From Actinomycetes bacterium (GTDB lineage Bacteria > Actinomycetota > Acidimicrobiia > Acidimicrobiales > RAAP-2): 64,000 bases of DNA. Below, piece by piece: positions 1-9,520 of this stretch (position 1 is the first letter of the stretch; each line of letters begins with the position of its first letter). The DNA is taken from assembly GCA_021791895.1 (NCBI GenBank), contig JAJYVS010000009.1:17040-81039 (forward strand), read 5' to 3'. Under the pieces are notes generated by a model. It was not told where the DNA came from. It ran no database searches and saw only the letters and a list, made by a program, of their open reading frames with translations. The position numbers and the translations under genes were made by a program.

Positions 1-630
1 TCGTCGCACTCCACCGGACCCGATGACCACCAGGCCCGGCTCCAGGTCGAGACCGCCGAGCGCACCGGAGCGGCGGCCGGGATGCAGATCGGCACGGACC
101 AGGCCGTGTTGATGGAGCTGATCGTGCGGGCCATGGGGGCGACCAGGGCCCTCGAGGTCGGGACCTTCACCGGCTACTCGGGTCTGGCGATCGCACGCGG
201 CCTCGGGCCGTCGGGTCGCCTGGTGTGCTGCGACGTGAGCGGCGAGTGGACCGCGATCGCCGGGCGGGCGTGGGAAGAGGCGGGCGTCGCCGATCGCATC
301 GAACTCCGCCTCGGCCCGGCGCTCGAGACCCTCCGGAGCCTCGAGCGCGTCGAGCAGTTCGACTTCGCGTTCATCGATGCCGACAAGGAGAACTATCCGG
401 CGTACTACGAGGAGGTCATCGCTCGGGTCCGGGTGGGCGGCCTGATCCTCTTGGACAACGTGCTCCAGGGAGGTCGGGTCATCGACCCCTCGGCCACCGA
501 CACGAGCGTCGAGGCCATCCGGGCCACCAATGAGATGATCGCCGGGGACCCGCGGGTCAGGGTAGTCCTGTTGCCGATCGGTGACGGCGTGAGCTTCGTG
601 CAAAAGGTGACGGGCGACTCGGTCCGCTAG
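1..630 (+). CDS. SAM-dependent O-methyltransferase (5' end outside window)
   Basis: This is a class I O-methyltransferase of the caffeoyl-CoA/catechol type, which moves a methyl group from S-adenosylmethionine to a hydroxyl. The frame is open from base 1, and the residues before the first ATG (base 82) still match the family, in which a conserved Met and Gln come before the SAM-binding region. The gene therefore starts upstream of the window. The SAM motif LEVGTFTGYS is coded around 151-180. The metal/substrate region FIDADKENY (about 370-396) and a following LLDN segment are intact. The C-terminus is normal. Substrate is unknown; members act on catechol-like compounds and usually need a divalent metal. 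Nothing in the neighbourhood fixes the pathway. Confidence 0.85.
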   Translation, partial: SSHSTGPDDHQARLQVETAERTGAAAGMQIGTDQAVLMELIVRAMGATRALEVGTFTGYSGLAIARGLGPSGRLVCCDVSGEWTAIAGRAWEEAGVADRIELRLGPALETLRSLERVEQFDFAFIDADKENYPAYYEEVIARVRVGGLILLDNVLQGGRVIDPSATDTSVEAIRATNEMIAGDPRVRVVLLPIGDGVSFVQKVTGDSVR

Positions 631-682
631 GACGATTGCCCGAGGCCGACAAGCCCTGGCGTGGTGGCTCGGCGCACTCCTG

Positions 683-756
683 ACGCGAACGTTGCCGTTG
701 CCGAGGCACTGATCCCCCCAGCGCGATTCGCCTGATCGCCCAGCCAACGTTCGCGT
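683..756. promoter_or_regulatory. 12-bp perfect inverted repeat upstream of the transporter operon
   Basis: ACGCGAACGTTG at 683-694 is matched exactly in reverse complement by CAACGTTCGCGT at 745-756, with 50 bp between. Each arm contains the palindrome AACGTT. The pair lies in the 261-bp gap between the methyltransferase and the LivHM start, which suggests two operator sites for a dimeric or looping regulator. No regulator gene is adjacent. The repeat is seen directly; its function is inferred. Confidence 0.45.
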
Positions 757-891
757 GCACGAGGCGAGCGAGCGGCCATGGGGCTTGCGCCGGACCTGCC
801 CTGCCACCCGTTGTCGTCTCCTGCGCGTCGCGCCGTAGGCTACGGTCCGGCCGAGATCACGGATCGTTGGTTCTCCAGAGGGAGTGTCTGC

Positions 892-2958
892 TTGGGGGGG
901 TCCGGCATTCCAGTCGTGTCCGGTCGGCTGCACTCGGGTGCTGTCGCCCTTGGGCGCCTGCTGGTCCCAGTGGCAGCGATCATTGCCCTGCAGCTGACGC
1001 TCTTCCCGATGCCCTTCGGGGTCTTCGTGCTCGGCGCCGTCTTCGGGCTTCTGGGCTCGCTCATGGCCATCGGTCTCGCCCTCGTCTACCGGATGAACAA
1101 GACGGTGAACTTCGCCCAAGGGGACCTGGGCACCGCCCCGGCCACGTTGTCGGTCGGACTGGTGGCGTTCAGCGGGGTCAATTACTTCCTGGGCCTGGCG
1201 GCCGGGCTGGTAGCCACGGTGGTCCTGACCCTCATCGTCGAGGTGCTCGTGATCCGCAGGTTCGCCCGAGCGTCGCGCATCGTCCTCACCGTGGCCACCA
1301 TCGGGCTTTCCCAGGTGCTCGTGGTCCTGAGCCTGCTCATCCCGCGGATCTGGGGCGAGACGCCGATCTCGACCGCGCTGGTCAGTTTCCCCTGGCGCCT
1401 GCAGCTCCACCTGGCTCCGGTCATCTTCAACCAGGACGATCTGGTGGCCACGGTCGTGTCGGTGGCGGCGCTGAGTGCGGTGTCGATCTGGCTGCGTCGT
1501 AGCGACGTCGGGATCGCCGTGCGGGCGGCCGGCGACCGTCGCGACCGGGCGGCGATGCTCGGCATCTCGGTCAACCGGCTCCAGACCCTCACCTGGACGC
1601 TGGCGGCGCTGCTTTCGTTCGCCGCCGTGTTCTTCAAGGCGGCGATCGTGGGCCTGCCGCTCGACCCGACCTTCAGCCTGAGCGCTCTCGTGAGTGCGCT
1701 CGCGGCCCTGGCCCTCGGCGGCTTCGAGCACCTGCCCGTGGTCGCGGCGTCGGCGGTGGCTCTCGGGATCCTGGAAGAGGGGGTGGCCTGGGACCGGCCG
1801 ACCAATCCCTCCATGGTGCTGGCGGTCGTGGCCGCCGTCGTGCTGGCCACGATCCTTCTGCGCCAGCTGGTGGCCAGGCGGACGGAACGAGAGTCGGCGC
1901 CAGGCTGGACGCTGGTCGGTGGGGTTCGGGACCTGCGCAGCTCGTTGCGATCCCTGCCCGTGGTCCGGGTGGGGAACCCGGCCGCCGTGGTCGGCGGGCT
2001 CGCCCTCGTCTTCACGGTCCCGCTGTGGATCGGTCCGGGGACGCTGATCGACCTGTCCACCCTGGTCGTCCTGGCCCTCGTCGGTTGTTCGATCGTGGTG
2101 CTCACCGGGTGGTCGGGCCAGGTCAGCCTGGCGCAGATGTCCTTCGCCGCGGTGGGCGCGGTGGTCGGCGCGGTCGCGCTCACCGATTGGCACTTCGACC
2201 TCAGCCTCGCCCTCCTCCTCGCCGCCGCCGCCGCTGCGGCGGCCGCGGTCGTGGTCGGCGTTCCGACCTTGCGGCTCGACGGGATCTTCGTGGCCGTCAC
2301 CACCCTCGCCTTCGGTCTGGCCGCATCGGGCTACCTGCTCGACCGGGCGGAGTTCCACTGGATCCCCTCGGGCTTCACCGGCACCAGCCGGTTCTTCGGC
2401 GTCCCCCTCTCTGCCGAGTCCTCGATCTTCGCCGTGTGCGCCGGTTGCCTGGTCCTGGTGCTCGCCGGGTTGCGCGGCCTGCGGCACAGCCGCGCCGGAC
2501 GGGTTCTGCGGGCGCTGCCGAGCAACGAGCGGGCGGCCGCCGCCTTCGGGGTGCGGAGCGCGCGCACCAAGCTGACCGGCTTCGCGGTCTCCGGGGCCAT
2601 CGCCGGGATCGCCGGCTGCCTCCTCGTGGTGGTCAACCAGCAGTACACCGAGGTCCCCTTCGCCGTGCCGGCCAGCGTGACCGTGTTCGCGGCCACCGCT
2701 GTCGGGGGTCTGAGCTCGCCACTCGGGGCGGTCCTGGGCGCCGCCCTGGTCGAGGGCTCGACGACCCTCCTCCCCCCGAGCTGGCAGCTGTTCCCCTCGG
2801 CCTTCGGCGTCCTCGTGGTCCTGCTGGCCTTCCCCGCCGGGCTCTCGGGTCTGTGGTACGCGGGGCGCGATCGCGTGCTCCGGGCGCTGGCCGCCCGCCG
2901 CCGGGAACCTCCGGGGGACGAGGGACCCGAGCCGGTCCTCGAGGCTGCCCTGTCATGA
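892..2958 (+). CDS. Fused LivH-LivM branched-chain amino acid-type ABC permease
   Basis: This 688-residue membrane protein joins the two permease subunits of a LIV-type (HAAT family) ABC importer in one chain. The first ~340 residues are LivH-like, with the GLALVYRMNKTVNFAQGDLG signature near residues 59-78 and the long pore helices. The second half is LivM-like (residues ~355-650), with a GWSGQVSLAQMSF segment typical of LivM. The TTG at 892 is preferred as start because a GGAG box at 881-884 sits seven bases before it; the upstream ATG at 778 would add a non-hydrophobic, arginine-rich leader. The stop overlaps the next gene by ATGA. Fused LivHM proteins occur elsewhere, but both fusions in one operon are unusual. 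Substrate is unknown: amino acids, amides, urea or short carboxylates are all possible. Confidence 0.85.
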   Translation: MGGSGIPVVSGRLHSGAVALGRLLVPVAAIIALQLTLFPMPFGVFVLGAVFGLLGSLMAIGLALVYRMNKTVNFAQGDLGTAPATLSVGLVAFSGVNYFLGLAAGLVATVVLTLIVEVLVIRRFARASRIVLTVATIGLSQVLVVLSLLIPRIWGETPISTALVSFPWRLQLHLAPVIFNQDDLVATVVSVAALSAVSIWLRRSDVGIAVRAAGDRRDRAAMLGISVNRLQTLTWTLAALLSFAAVFFKAAIVGLPLDPTFSLSALVSALAALALGGFEHLPVVAASAVALGILEEGVAWDRPTNPSMVLAVVAAVVLATILLRQLVARRTERESAPGWTLVGGVRDLRSSLRSLPVVRVGNPAAVVGGLALVFTVPLWIGPGTLIDLSTLVVLALVGCSIVVLTGWSGQVSLAQMSFAAVGAVVGAVALTDWHFDLSLALLLAAAAAAAAAVVVGVPTLRLDGIFVAVTTLAFGLAASGYLLDRAEFHWIPSGFTGTSRFFGVPLSAESSIFAVCAGCLVLVLAGLRGLRHSRAGRVLRALPSNERAAAAFGVRSARTKLTGFAVSGAIAGIAGCLLVVVNQQYTEVPFAVPASVTVFAATAVGGLSSPLGAVLGAALVEGSTTLLPPSWQLFPSAFGVLVVLLAFPAGLSGLWYAGRDRVLRALAARRREPPGDEGPEPVLEAALS

Positions 2959-5930
2959 GCGCGACCACCGGACCACCCGTTGGCGCTCTCCGCGGTCGCT
3001 TGTCCGAACGCTTCGGCGGGGGTGCCCCCCTGCTCCCCCTCGGGGTGCTGTTCACGATCGAGCTCTTGGATCAGGCCAACCAGAGCGCGTACGGCCTGCT
3101 GGTTCCCAACCTGCGGGAGATCTTCCACCTCACCAACGCCGGGATCCTGCTCATCTCGGCCATCGGTGGGGCCGGCGCACTGCTGTGCACGGTCCCGGTC
3201 GCCATCCTGGCCGACCGCACCTCCCTCCGGGTTCGGATCGCGCTGGTCGGGGCCGGCGTGAGCGCGCTGTTCGCGATCGGCCTCGGGGCGGCGACGAGCG
3301 CGGTGATCGCCGCCGTCGCGCTGTGCGGGATGTCCATGGGCCAGGCGGTGATCTTCCCCACCCACAATTCGCTGCTCGCCGACTACTACCCGGTGCAGGT
3401 GCGCCAACGCATCTTCTACGCCCACCGCGGCGGCGTCAGCTTCGGAGCGCTCTCGGGAGTCCTGATCGGAGCCGGGCTGACCGCCTTGTTCAGCTGGAGG
3501 GCGCCGTTCTTCTTCTTCTCGGTGCCGATCGCCGGCGCGGTCGCCCTCGGCGTCCGGCTCCGGGAGCCGCCGCGCGGCCGTCACGAACAAGCCGCGCTGT
3601 CGGCCCGGATGGCCGAGCTCGGGAACGGGAACCGATCGGCCCTGGCCTCCGGGGACGACGGCGACGTCGCCCTCGGCGAAGCGGACCAGCGCGAGCACCC
3701 GCCGTCCTTCGGGGAGGCCTGGCGGATGGTGTGGAAGATCGGGGCGCTCCGGCGCATCTTCTACGCGCTCCCGATGCTCTCGGCGGCGATCGCCGGGTTC
3801 GCCTCGCTGGCCTCGCTCCAGTACCAAGAGACGTTCCACCTCGGGGTCTCCGAGCGCGCCTACCTCAGCGCCCCCATCCAGGTCTTCCACCTGCTCGGGT
3901 TGGTCGCCGGGGCGATGGTGGCCACCAGGCTCAACCGACGGGGCCTCCGACGGATCTTCTCGATGCTCGGGGTGGCCGCGCTGTCGGCCTCGGCCTTCTC
4001 GGCCCTCTTCGCGCTGGCCCCGTCGGTCCCGGTCGCGTTCGTGGCCAACGCCGGGATCGAGCTGTCCCTGGCGGTCGTGGGTCCCGGGGTCCTCGCCGCG
4101 CTGTCGCTCGCCATCCCGGCCCGGGCCCGTTCGATCGGCTTCTCCATCACCTCGTTGTTCGTCTTGCCGGGCCTGATCGTGCTCCCGCTGGTCGGCGTGC
4201 TCGGCGACCACTTCGGGTTCCGCTACGGGCTGCTGTTGGCGGTACCGGTCTTCGCCGTCGGCGGGCTGATCGTCTCGAGCGCCGGTTCGGTGATCGACCG
4301 AGACGTCACCAATGTGTGGACCTCCATGGCGACCCGGGCCCGGATGCTGGCCGACCGGCATCGGGGCCGGCTCCCGCTGCTCGCGGTGCGCGACCTGACG
4401 GTCGGCTACGACGGGGTGAACGTGATCGAGGGCTTGGACCTCGACATCTCCGAGGGGGAGATCGTGGCCCTGCTCGGGACGAACGGCGCCGGCAAGTCGA
4501 CCCTGCTCCGGGCGATCGGCGGGGTGGTCGAGGCGAGCGGGGGCGCCGTCGTCTTCGACGGCCGGGACATCACCCACGTGCCGCCCGACGAGATCGCCCG
4601 CCTCGGGATCGTCCAGGTGCCCGGTGGGGCCGGGATCTTCCCCTCCTTGAGCGTCGGGGAGAACCTGCGCGCCGCCAACTGGCAGTCCCGCCACCAACCG
4701 GACGGGGCCGAGCGGATCGGCCGGGCGCTCGGCGTCTTCCCCGACCTCGCGGCGCGGCTCGTGGAACGGGCGGGCAACCTTTCGGGGGGCCAGCAGCAGA
4801 TGCTGGCGCTGGCCATGGCGCTCCTCGGGCGTCCCCGGCTGCTCCTGATCGACGAGCTCTCGCTCGGCCTCGCTCCCCGGGTGGTCGAGGACCTGCTCTC
4901 CTCGGTCCAGGCGCTCCGGGCGACCGGGACCGCGGTGTTGCTGGTCGAGCAGTCGGTCGACGTGGCCGTCTCGGTCGCCGACCGTGGCTATGTGATCGAG
5001 AGCGGGTCCATCCGCTTCGCCGGCACCGCCACCGAGATCGCCAGGGAACCCGAGCTTCTCCGGGCCATCTACCTGCACCCGGGCACCGGTGGACGCCGCG
5101 TCGGCACCGTCGGGACGCCGTCGGCCCCGCCCGAGGCGACGCCCGCCCTCAAAGTGGTCGAGGCGTCCCTCGCCTTCGGAGGGATCACCGCCCTCGACCA
5201 GGTCAGCCTGGCGGCGAACCCGGCCGAGATCCTCGGGATCATCGGGCCCAACGGTGCCGGCAAGACCTCGCTGTTCGACGTGGTGTCCGGGTTCGAGGCC
5301 CCGATGGGCGGCCGGGTGCTCCTGCACGGCATCGACGTGACGGCGCGGCCCCCGGCACTCCGGGCCCGACTCGGCCTCGGGCGGCTGTTCCAGGACTCCC
5401 GGCTGTTCGCCAGCTTGAGCGTGCGAGAAGCACTGGCGGTCGCCCTCGAGCGCTTCATCGACGTCTCGGACCCGCTCAACGCGATGCTTCGCCTGCCGGC
5501 CCACGTCGACACCGAGGCCGCGGTGTCCGAACGGGTCGACGAACTGATCGAGAGCTTCGGCCTCACCCGTTACGCCGAACACCTCGTGGCCGAGTTGTCG
5601 ACCGGGCTGCGACGCCTGGTCGACCTGGCGGCGGTGATGGCCCTCCAGCCCGATGTGGTCCTGCTCGACGAGCCGGCCTCGGGGGTGGCCCAGCGCGAGG
5701 TCGAGGCCATGATCGAGGTGCTCCACCGGGTGCGCGACCGCCTGGAGGCCACCCTGCTCGTCGTCGAGCACAACATCGCCTTCGTGTCGGTCCTGGCCGA
5801 CCGGCTGGTGGCCATGGACCGGGGGGCGGTTGTGGCGACCGGCTCGCCCGGCGACGTGCTCGCCTCCGCGGCGGTGGAAGCAGCGTTCCTCGGCACCGGT
5901 GCGCCGATCGGCGAGAGGCGCCACCGGTGA
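2955..5930 (+). CDS. MFS transporter fused to LivF and LivG ABC ATPases
   Basis: One open frame of 991 residues holds three complete modules. Residues 1-~455 are a 12-helix major facilitator (MFS) transporter. Residues ~475-705 are a LivF-like ATPase: Walker A GTNGAGKS at 508-515, signature LSGGQQQ at 609-615, Walker B LLLIDE near 632. Residues ~735-985 are a LivG-like ATPase: Walker A GPNGAGKT at 764-771, a weaker signature (LSTGLRR), Walker B VVLLDEPASG. The two ATPases should energise the LivHM permease coded just upstream, with which this gene overlaps by ATGA. An MFS carrier on the same chain is not part of known LIV systems. No stop lies between modules. The ATG near 4327 could allow separate ATPase synthesis. 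What the MFS part carries is unknown. Confidence 0.88.
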   Translation: MSATTGPPVGALRGRLSERFGGGAPLLPLGVLFTIELLDQANQSAYGLLVPNLREIFHLTNAGILLISAIGGAGALLCTVPVAILADRTSLRVRIALVGAGVSALFAIGLGAATSAVIAAVALCGMSMGQAVIFPTHNSLLADYYPVQVRQRIFYAHRGGVSFGALSGVLIGAGLTALFSWRAPFFFFSVPIAGAVALGVRLREPPRGRHEQAALSARMAELGNGNRSALASGDDGDVALGEADQREHPPSFGEAWRMVWKIGALRRIFYALPMLSAAIAGFASLASLQYQETFHLGVSERAYLSAPIQVFHLLGLVAGAMVATRLNRRGLRRIFSMLGVAALSASAFSALFALAPSVPVAFVANAGIELSLAVVGPGVLAALSLAIPARARSIGFSITSLFVLPGLIVLPLVGVLGDHFGFRYGLLLAVPVFAVGGLIVSSAGSVIDRDVTNVWTSMATRARMLADRHRGRLPLLAVRDLTVGYDGVNVIEGLDLDISEGEIVALLGTNGAGKSTLLRAIGGVVEASGGAVVFDGRDITHVPPDEIARLGIVQVPGGAGIFPSLSVGENLRAANWQSRHQPDGAERIGRALGVFPDLAARLVERAGNLSGGQQQMLALAMALLGRPRLLLIDELSLGLAPRVVEDLLSSVQALRATGTAVLLVEQSVDVAVSVADRGYVIESGSIRFAGTATEIAREPELLRAIYLHPGTGGRRVGTVGTPSAPPEATPALKVVEASLAFGGITALDQVSLAANPAEILGIIGPNGAGKTSLFDVVSGFEAPMGGRVLLHGIDVTARPPALRARLGLGRLFQDSRLFASLSVREALAVALERFIDVSDPLNAMLRLPAHVDTEAAVSERVDELIESFGLTRYAEHLVAELSTGLRRLVDLAAVMALQPDVVLLDEPASGVAQREVEAMIEVLHRVRDRLEATLLVVEHNIAFVSVLADRLVAMDRGAVVATGSPGDVLASAAVEAAFLGTGAPIGERRHR

Positions 5931-7657
5931 ACGCCGAGCGGCCGATCCCCGCCCCGTGGCCCCGGGTGGGCCGTCTCCGGCGCTACGGCCCGGCTTCGCT
6001 CATCCTCGTCGCGCTGGTCGTCTTCGGCGTCCTGGCCACGGTGGCGGCCCCCGGTGGCACCGGCTCCAATGGAGGCGGGTCCCCCGGCCCGGCCAAGGTG
6101 AGTCTGCCGGTGACCTACGCCGTCGCCCAGGCGGCCGGGAAGACCGCCGACTACCACTGGGGCTCGCGCTGTGACCGCCGGACCGGGCGGATCAAGATGC
6201 CCACGCTCTACGCGCCGCCGTGCGTGCCCGTGTTCAACGGGCGCAACGGGGAGAGCACCTGGAGCGGGGTGGGGGCGAAGACCATCGACGTCGTCTACTA
6301 CGAGGCCCCGCCGGGCGGGCTGGCCTCAGCAGTCGAGGGGGCGGCGGGGACCGCGTCGACGACCCTGGCCACGGCCGAGGACTTCGTGACCATGCTCAAC
6401 CACACCGTGGAGCTCTACGGACGCAAGGTGCAGCTCATCCCGTTCCATGCCTCGGGCGCGGGCTCCGACTCGGTGGCCGCCCAGGCCGACGCGGTCCGGG
6501 TGGCCCAGCAGATCCACGCCTTCGCGTCGATCGGTGGTCCCGACCAGACGAGCGTCTACGCCGACGAGCTGGCCCGCCTCCACGTCCTGTGCATCGGCTG
6601 CGCCAATTCGGCCATCGCCGCGACCTTGGAGCAGTACTCGCCGTACCTGTGGGCCGAGGCCCCCACCCTCGACTCGTTGCTCAACACGGCCGTCAGCTAC
6701 GTCATCGACAAGCTGGTCGGGAAGCGGGCGATCTGGGCCGGGGAGGCCTCGCTCCGCCGCCGGAAACGACTCTTCGAGGTGGTCTACGACGCCGCCAACC
6801 CACCGAGCGCCAACGGCACCCGGCTCTCCGACGAGATCACCCGTCGTTTCAAGCAGGCCAAGGTGTCCTTCGGACCCCACCAGTCCCTCACCTATCAGCT
6901 CGACCTGACCACCCTGCCCGACCAGGCCGCCACCATCGCCGCCAAGCTGAAGGCCGACCGGGTGACGACGGTGATCTTCATCGGCGACCCGATCATGCCC
7001 ATCTACCTCACCCGGGCCGCGGCGGAGATCGGGTACTACCCCGAGTGGGTCATCACCGGGACCGTCCTCACCGACACCACCACCCTCGGCCGCTACTACA
7101 ACCAGGCGGAGTGGGCGCACGCCTTCGGGATCTCGGCGCTCCCGGTGCCGACCGCCATCGGGGTGAGCGAGCCCTACCGCCTCTACAAGTGGTGGTATGG
7201 CGAGGAGAAGACGCCGCCGGCGGCCAAGGTGGCCCCGGTGATCCTCCCGCCCATCGAGCAGCTCTTCTTGGGTCTGGAGCTGGCCGGGCCCGACCTCACC
7301 CCGGCCAGTTTCGCCGCCGGGATGTTTGGGGCCCCGCCGGCCGGTGGGGGCCCGACCTCGCCGCTCGTCGCCTACGGTCACCACGAGTCGGCCTCCACCT
7401 CGGGCTACGCGTCGCCGTCGGACTACACGTTCATCTGGTGGAACGCCCGGGCCAAGGGTCCGAACGAGGAGGGCACAGAGGGGACGGGCATGGTCGAGTA
7501 CGTCGACGGAGGGAAGCGGTATCCGCTCGGGACGATGCCCAGGGCCGCGATCCCGATGTTCGGGGCCGCCCGGGCCCTGACGATGTACTCGAGTCCTCCG
7601 GCGGCCAGCCGGCCCCCGGCCTACCCGCCCTGGCCGGGCTCGCCAACGGCGGGCTGA
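5927..7657 (+). CDS. Periplasmic-binding-protein-like solute receptor (LivK-like)
   Basis: This is the extracytoplasmic solute-binding protein of the LIV-type system, 576 residues, starting at a GTG that overlaps the upstream stop (GTGA). A single hydrophobic segment (residues ~23-45) should anchor it in the membrane; no lipobox cysteine is seen. The body has the two-lobe type I periplasmic-binding fold: an N-lobe beginning with TIDVVYYE, an AFASIGGPDQ segment, and a C-lobe ending in long helices. It is longer than typical LivK (about 380) because of a ~110-residue N-terminal extension and a C-terminal tail. Co-translation with the permease and ATPase genes supports its role. The ligand cannot be read from sequence. 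Confidence 0.82.
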   Translation: MNAERPIPAPWPRVGRLRRYGPASLILVALVVFGVLATVAAPGGTGSNGGGSPGPAKVSLPVTYAVAQAAGKTADYHWGSRCDRRTGRIKMPTLYAPPCVPVFNGRNGESTWSGVGAKTIDVVYYEAPPGGLASAVEGAAGTASTTLATAEDFVTMLNHTVELYGRKVQLIPFHASGAGSDSVAAQADAVRVAQQIHAFASIGGPDQTSVYADELARLHVLCIGCANSAIAATLEQYSPYLWAEAPTLDSLLNTAVSYVIDKLVGKRAIWAGEASLRRRKRLFEVVYDAANPPSANGTRLSDEITRRFKQAKVSFGPHQSLTYQLDLTTLPDQAATIAAKLKADRVTTVIFIGDPIMPIYLTRAAAEIGYYPEWVITGTVLTDTTTLGRYYNQAEWAHAFGISALPVPTAIGVSEPYRLYKWWYGEEKTPPAAKVAPVILPPIEQLFLGLELAGPDLTPASFAAGMFGAPPAGGGPTSPLVAYGHHESASTSGYASPSDYTFIWWNARAKGPNEEGTEGTGMVEYVDGGKRYPLGTMPRAAIPMFGAARALTMYSSPPAASRPPAYPPWPGSPTAG

Positions 7658-7848
7658 GGTCGCTCCGGTCCTGAGGCGCCGCACCCGGCCGGGCGCTGAC
7701 GCAGGTCCAGCTCAAAACAGTAGATTCGCCCACCACGACCACCTCTGCTTGGACCGGCTCGCCCCGACTCCGTGAGCATCACGGCGCCCGCCCGCCTGCC
7801 CGTCGGGCCGTCCCGCCGAGCACCCGACGAGCGTGGGGGACCCGAGCG

Positions 7849-9456
7849 ATGGTGCTCCTGGCCCTCGTGACCCTGCTTGCCGCCTGTTCTACCCCGGCCG
7901 CCGAGCACCGGAACAGGCGACGCACGCCCGCTGTGGCGGCCAAGAAGCCCGAGCCCCTCCGGACCTTCCTCGGCCCCGACGGCGTCGAGTCGAGCGCCAT
8001 CATCGCCCAAAACAAGCTTCCCGGGACCTCGGCGTGGCAGATCACCTCGGAGGGGCCGGGTTTCGTCGAGGGCTTCGCCGACCACAACTACGCCCAGCAG
8101 GGCGACACCGTCGGGCTCTACGTGTCCACCGACTACCCGAGCTTCCAGGTCATCGCCTACCGCATGGGGTGGTACCAGGGGCTCGGGGCCCGGCAGGTCT
8201 GGACCTCGGGGAGTGTGGCCGGGGTGTACCAGCCCCAGTGCCCGGTGCAGGCGTCCACCAACATGGTGAGCTGCGACAACTGGTCCCTGTCGCTCACGAT
8301 GACCATCACCTCGGCCTTCTTCCCCGGCGACTACCTGCTCAAACTGGTGGCCGGGGACAACTCGGCCTACGTCCCGCTCACCATCTGGCAACCGACCAGC
8401 ACCGCCACCTACCTCGTGATGAACCGCTCGCTGGTCGAGCAGGGCTGGAACAGCTTCGGGGGCTACGACTTCTACAAGGGAACCGGCCCGTGCATCCTCG
8501 ACACGAACTCGTACCCCCCGTGCAACCGGGCCCGGGTGGTGTCCTTCGACCGGCCCTATTCGGGCTACGGCGCATCGGACTTCTTGACCAATGAGTACCC
8601 GATGGTGTCGTTCATGGAGCAAGAGGGGCTGGACGTCACCTACTGCACCGACATCTGCATCTCCGAGCATCCGAGCTTCGTTGCCCAGCACAAGGCCTTG
8701 ATCGCCCTCGACCACGACGAGACGTGGACCAACTCCGAACGCATGGCGGTGCTCGACGCGGCCAACGCCGGGGTCAACGTGGCCTTCTTCGGCGCCGCCA
8801 CCTTCGTCCGCCATGCCCGCCTGCAGCCCTCCCCACTCGGCATCGACCGGGAGGAGGTGGACTACCGCAATGCCGCCGAAGACCCGCTCTCCAGCCAGGG
8901 CGGCGACCCCCTGGAGGTGACCGGGAACACGTGGGCCTCGCCGCCGACCAACTGGGACTCCGAATCGTTCCTGGGCCAGATCTACAGCGGGTTCATGGTG
9001 CCTGGCGCCCCGAACGCGCCGATGGTGGTCTACGACGCTAGCTCCTGGCTCTTCGCCGACACCGGTCTCACCAACGGCAGTGCCATCCCGTCGGTCATCA
9101 ACTCCGACATCGACCACCTCGACCCCAGCGGACCGTTCCCCCAGAACCTCCAGGTCCTCGCCCACTCGCCGATCCCGCTCTCCGAGAGCTACACCAACCA
9201 GGGGACCTGGAACGGCAACACCTATTCGGACACCACCTATTACACGATCGGCGGCAGCGGAGCCGGCGTGTTCGACAGCGGCAACAACGTGTGGGTGGCC
9301 ACCCTCCAGCCGTGTTCGCCTTCGAACCCCGGATGCCCGGCACCGATGATGCGACGCCTGACCGGCAACGTCCTGCGGCTCTTCGGCCAGGGTCCGGCGG
9401 GCCAGCTCGAGCCCTCGCAGCCGAACTGGAGCACGGTGACCCCAGCCGGATCCTGA
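7849..9456 (+). CDS. Secreted lipoprotein like the N,N-dimethylformamidase large subunit
   Basis: The 535-residue product resembles the C-terminal domain of the beta subunit of N,N-dimethylformamidase. It has an early beta-sandwich with a YRMGWYQGLG motif (residues ~104-113), then a glutamine-amidotransferase-like segment with the pattern ALDHDETWT and a later AFFGAATFVR. The start is a short hydrophobic stretch ending in LAAC (residues 9-12), a likely lipobox, though the n-region is unusually short. No in-frame ATG, GTG or TTG exists between the preceding stop (7672) and 7849, so no longer start is available. A GGGGGA box precedes the ATG. The gene follows the LIV-type uptake operon in the same direction after a 191-bp gap. 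A link to amide use is possible but unproven, and secreted homologues lack assigned activity. Confidence 0.72.
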   Translation: MVLLALVTLLAACSTPAAEHRNRRRTPAVAAKKPEPLRTFLGPDGVESSAIIAQNKLPGTSAWQITSEGPGFVEGFADHNYAQQGDTVGLYVSTDYPSFQVIAYRMGWYQGLGARQVWTSGSVAGVYQPQCPVQASTNMVSCDNWSLSLTMTITSAFFPGDYLLKLVAGDNSAYVPLTIWQPTSTATYLVMNRSLVEQGWNSFGGYDFYKGTGPCILDTNSYPPCNRARVVSFDRPYSGYGASDFLTNEYPMVSFMEQEGLDVTYCTDICISEHPSFVAQHKALIALDHDETWTNSERMAVLDAANAGVNVAFFGAATFVRHARLQPSPLGIDREEVDYRNAAEDPLSSQGGDPLEVTGNTWASPPTNWDSESFLGQIYSGFMVPGAPNAPMVVYDASSWLFADTGLTNGSAIPSVINSDIDHLDPSGPFPQNLQVLAHSPIPLSESYTNQGTWNGNTYSDTTYYTIGGSGAGVFDSGNNVWVATLQPCSPSNPGCPAPMMRRLTGNVLRLFGQGPAGQLEPSQPNWSTVTPAGS

Positions 9457-9520
9457 GGCGGGCCGCGCTGACCTGATCGCTGCCGAGCACGGGCGGCCGC
9501 ACCCGGAGAGAGGAGGCGGC

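Noticed and set aside
2025..2954. N-terminal extension of the MFS-ABC frame to base 2025
   Set aside because: The extension is antisense-free shadow of LivM in another frame, Arg/Pro-rich and unlike any family; ATG 2955 with ATGA overlap is the natural start.
2331..5924. A 1197-codon open frame on the minus strand opposite the transporter genes
   Set aside because: Long antisense frames are expected in very high-GC coding DNA. Its composition (Asp, Gly, Arg, His, Gln) is that of a codon-mirrored shadow, with no domain.
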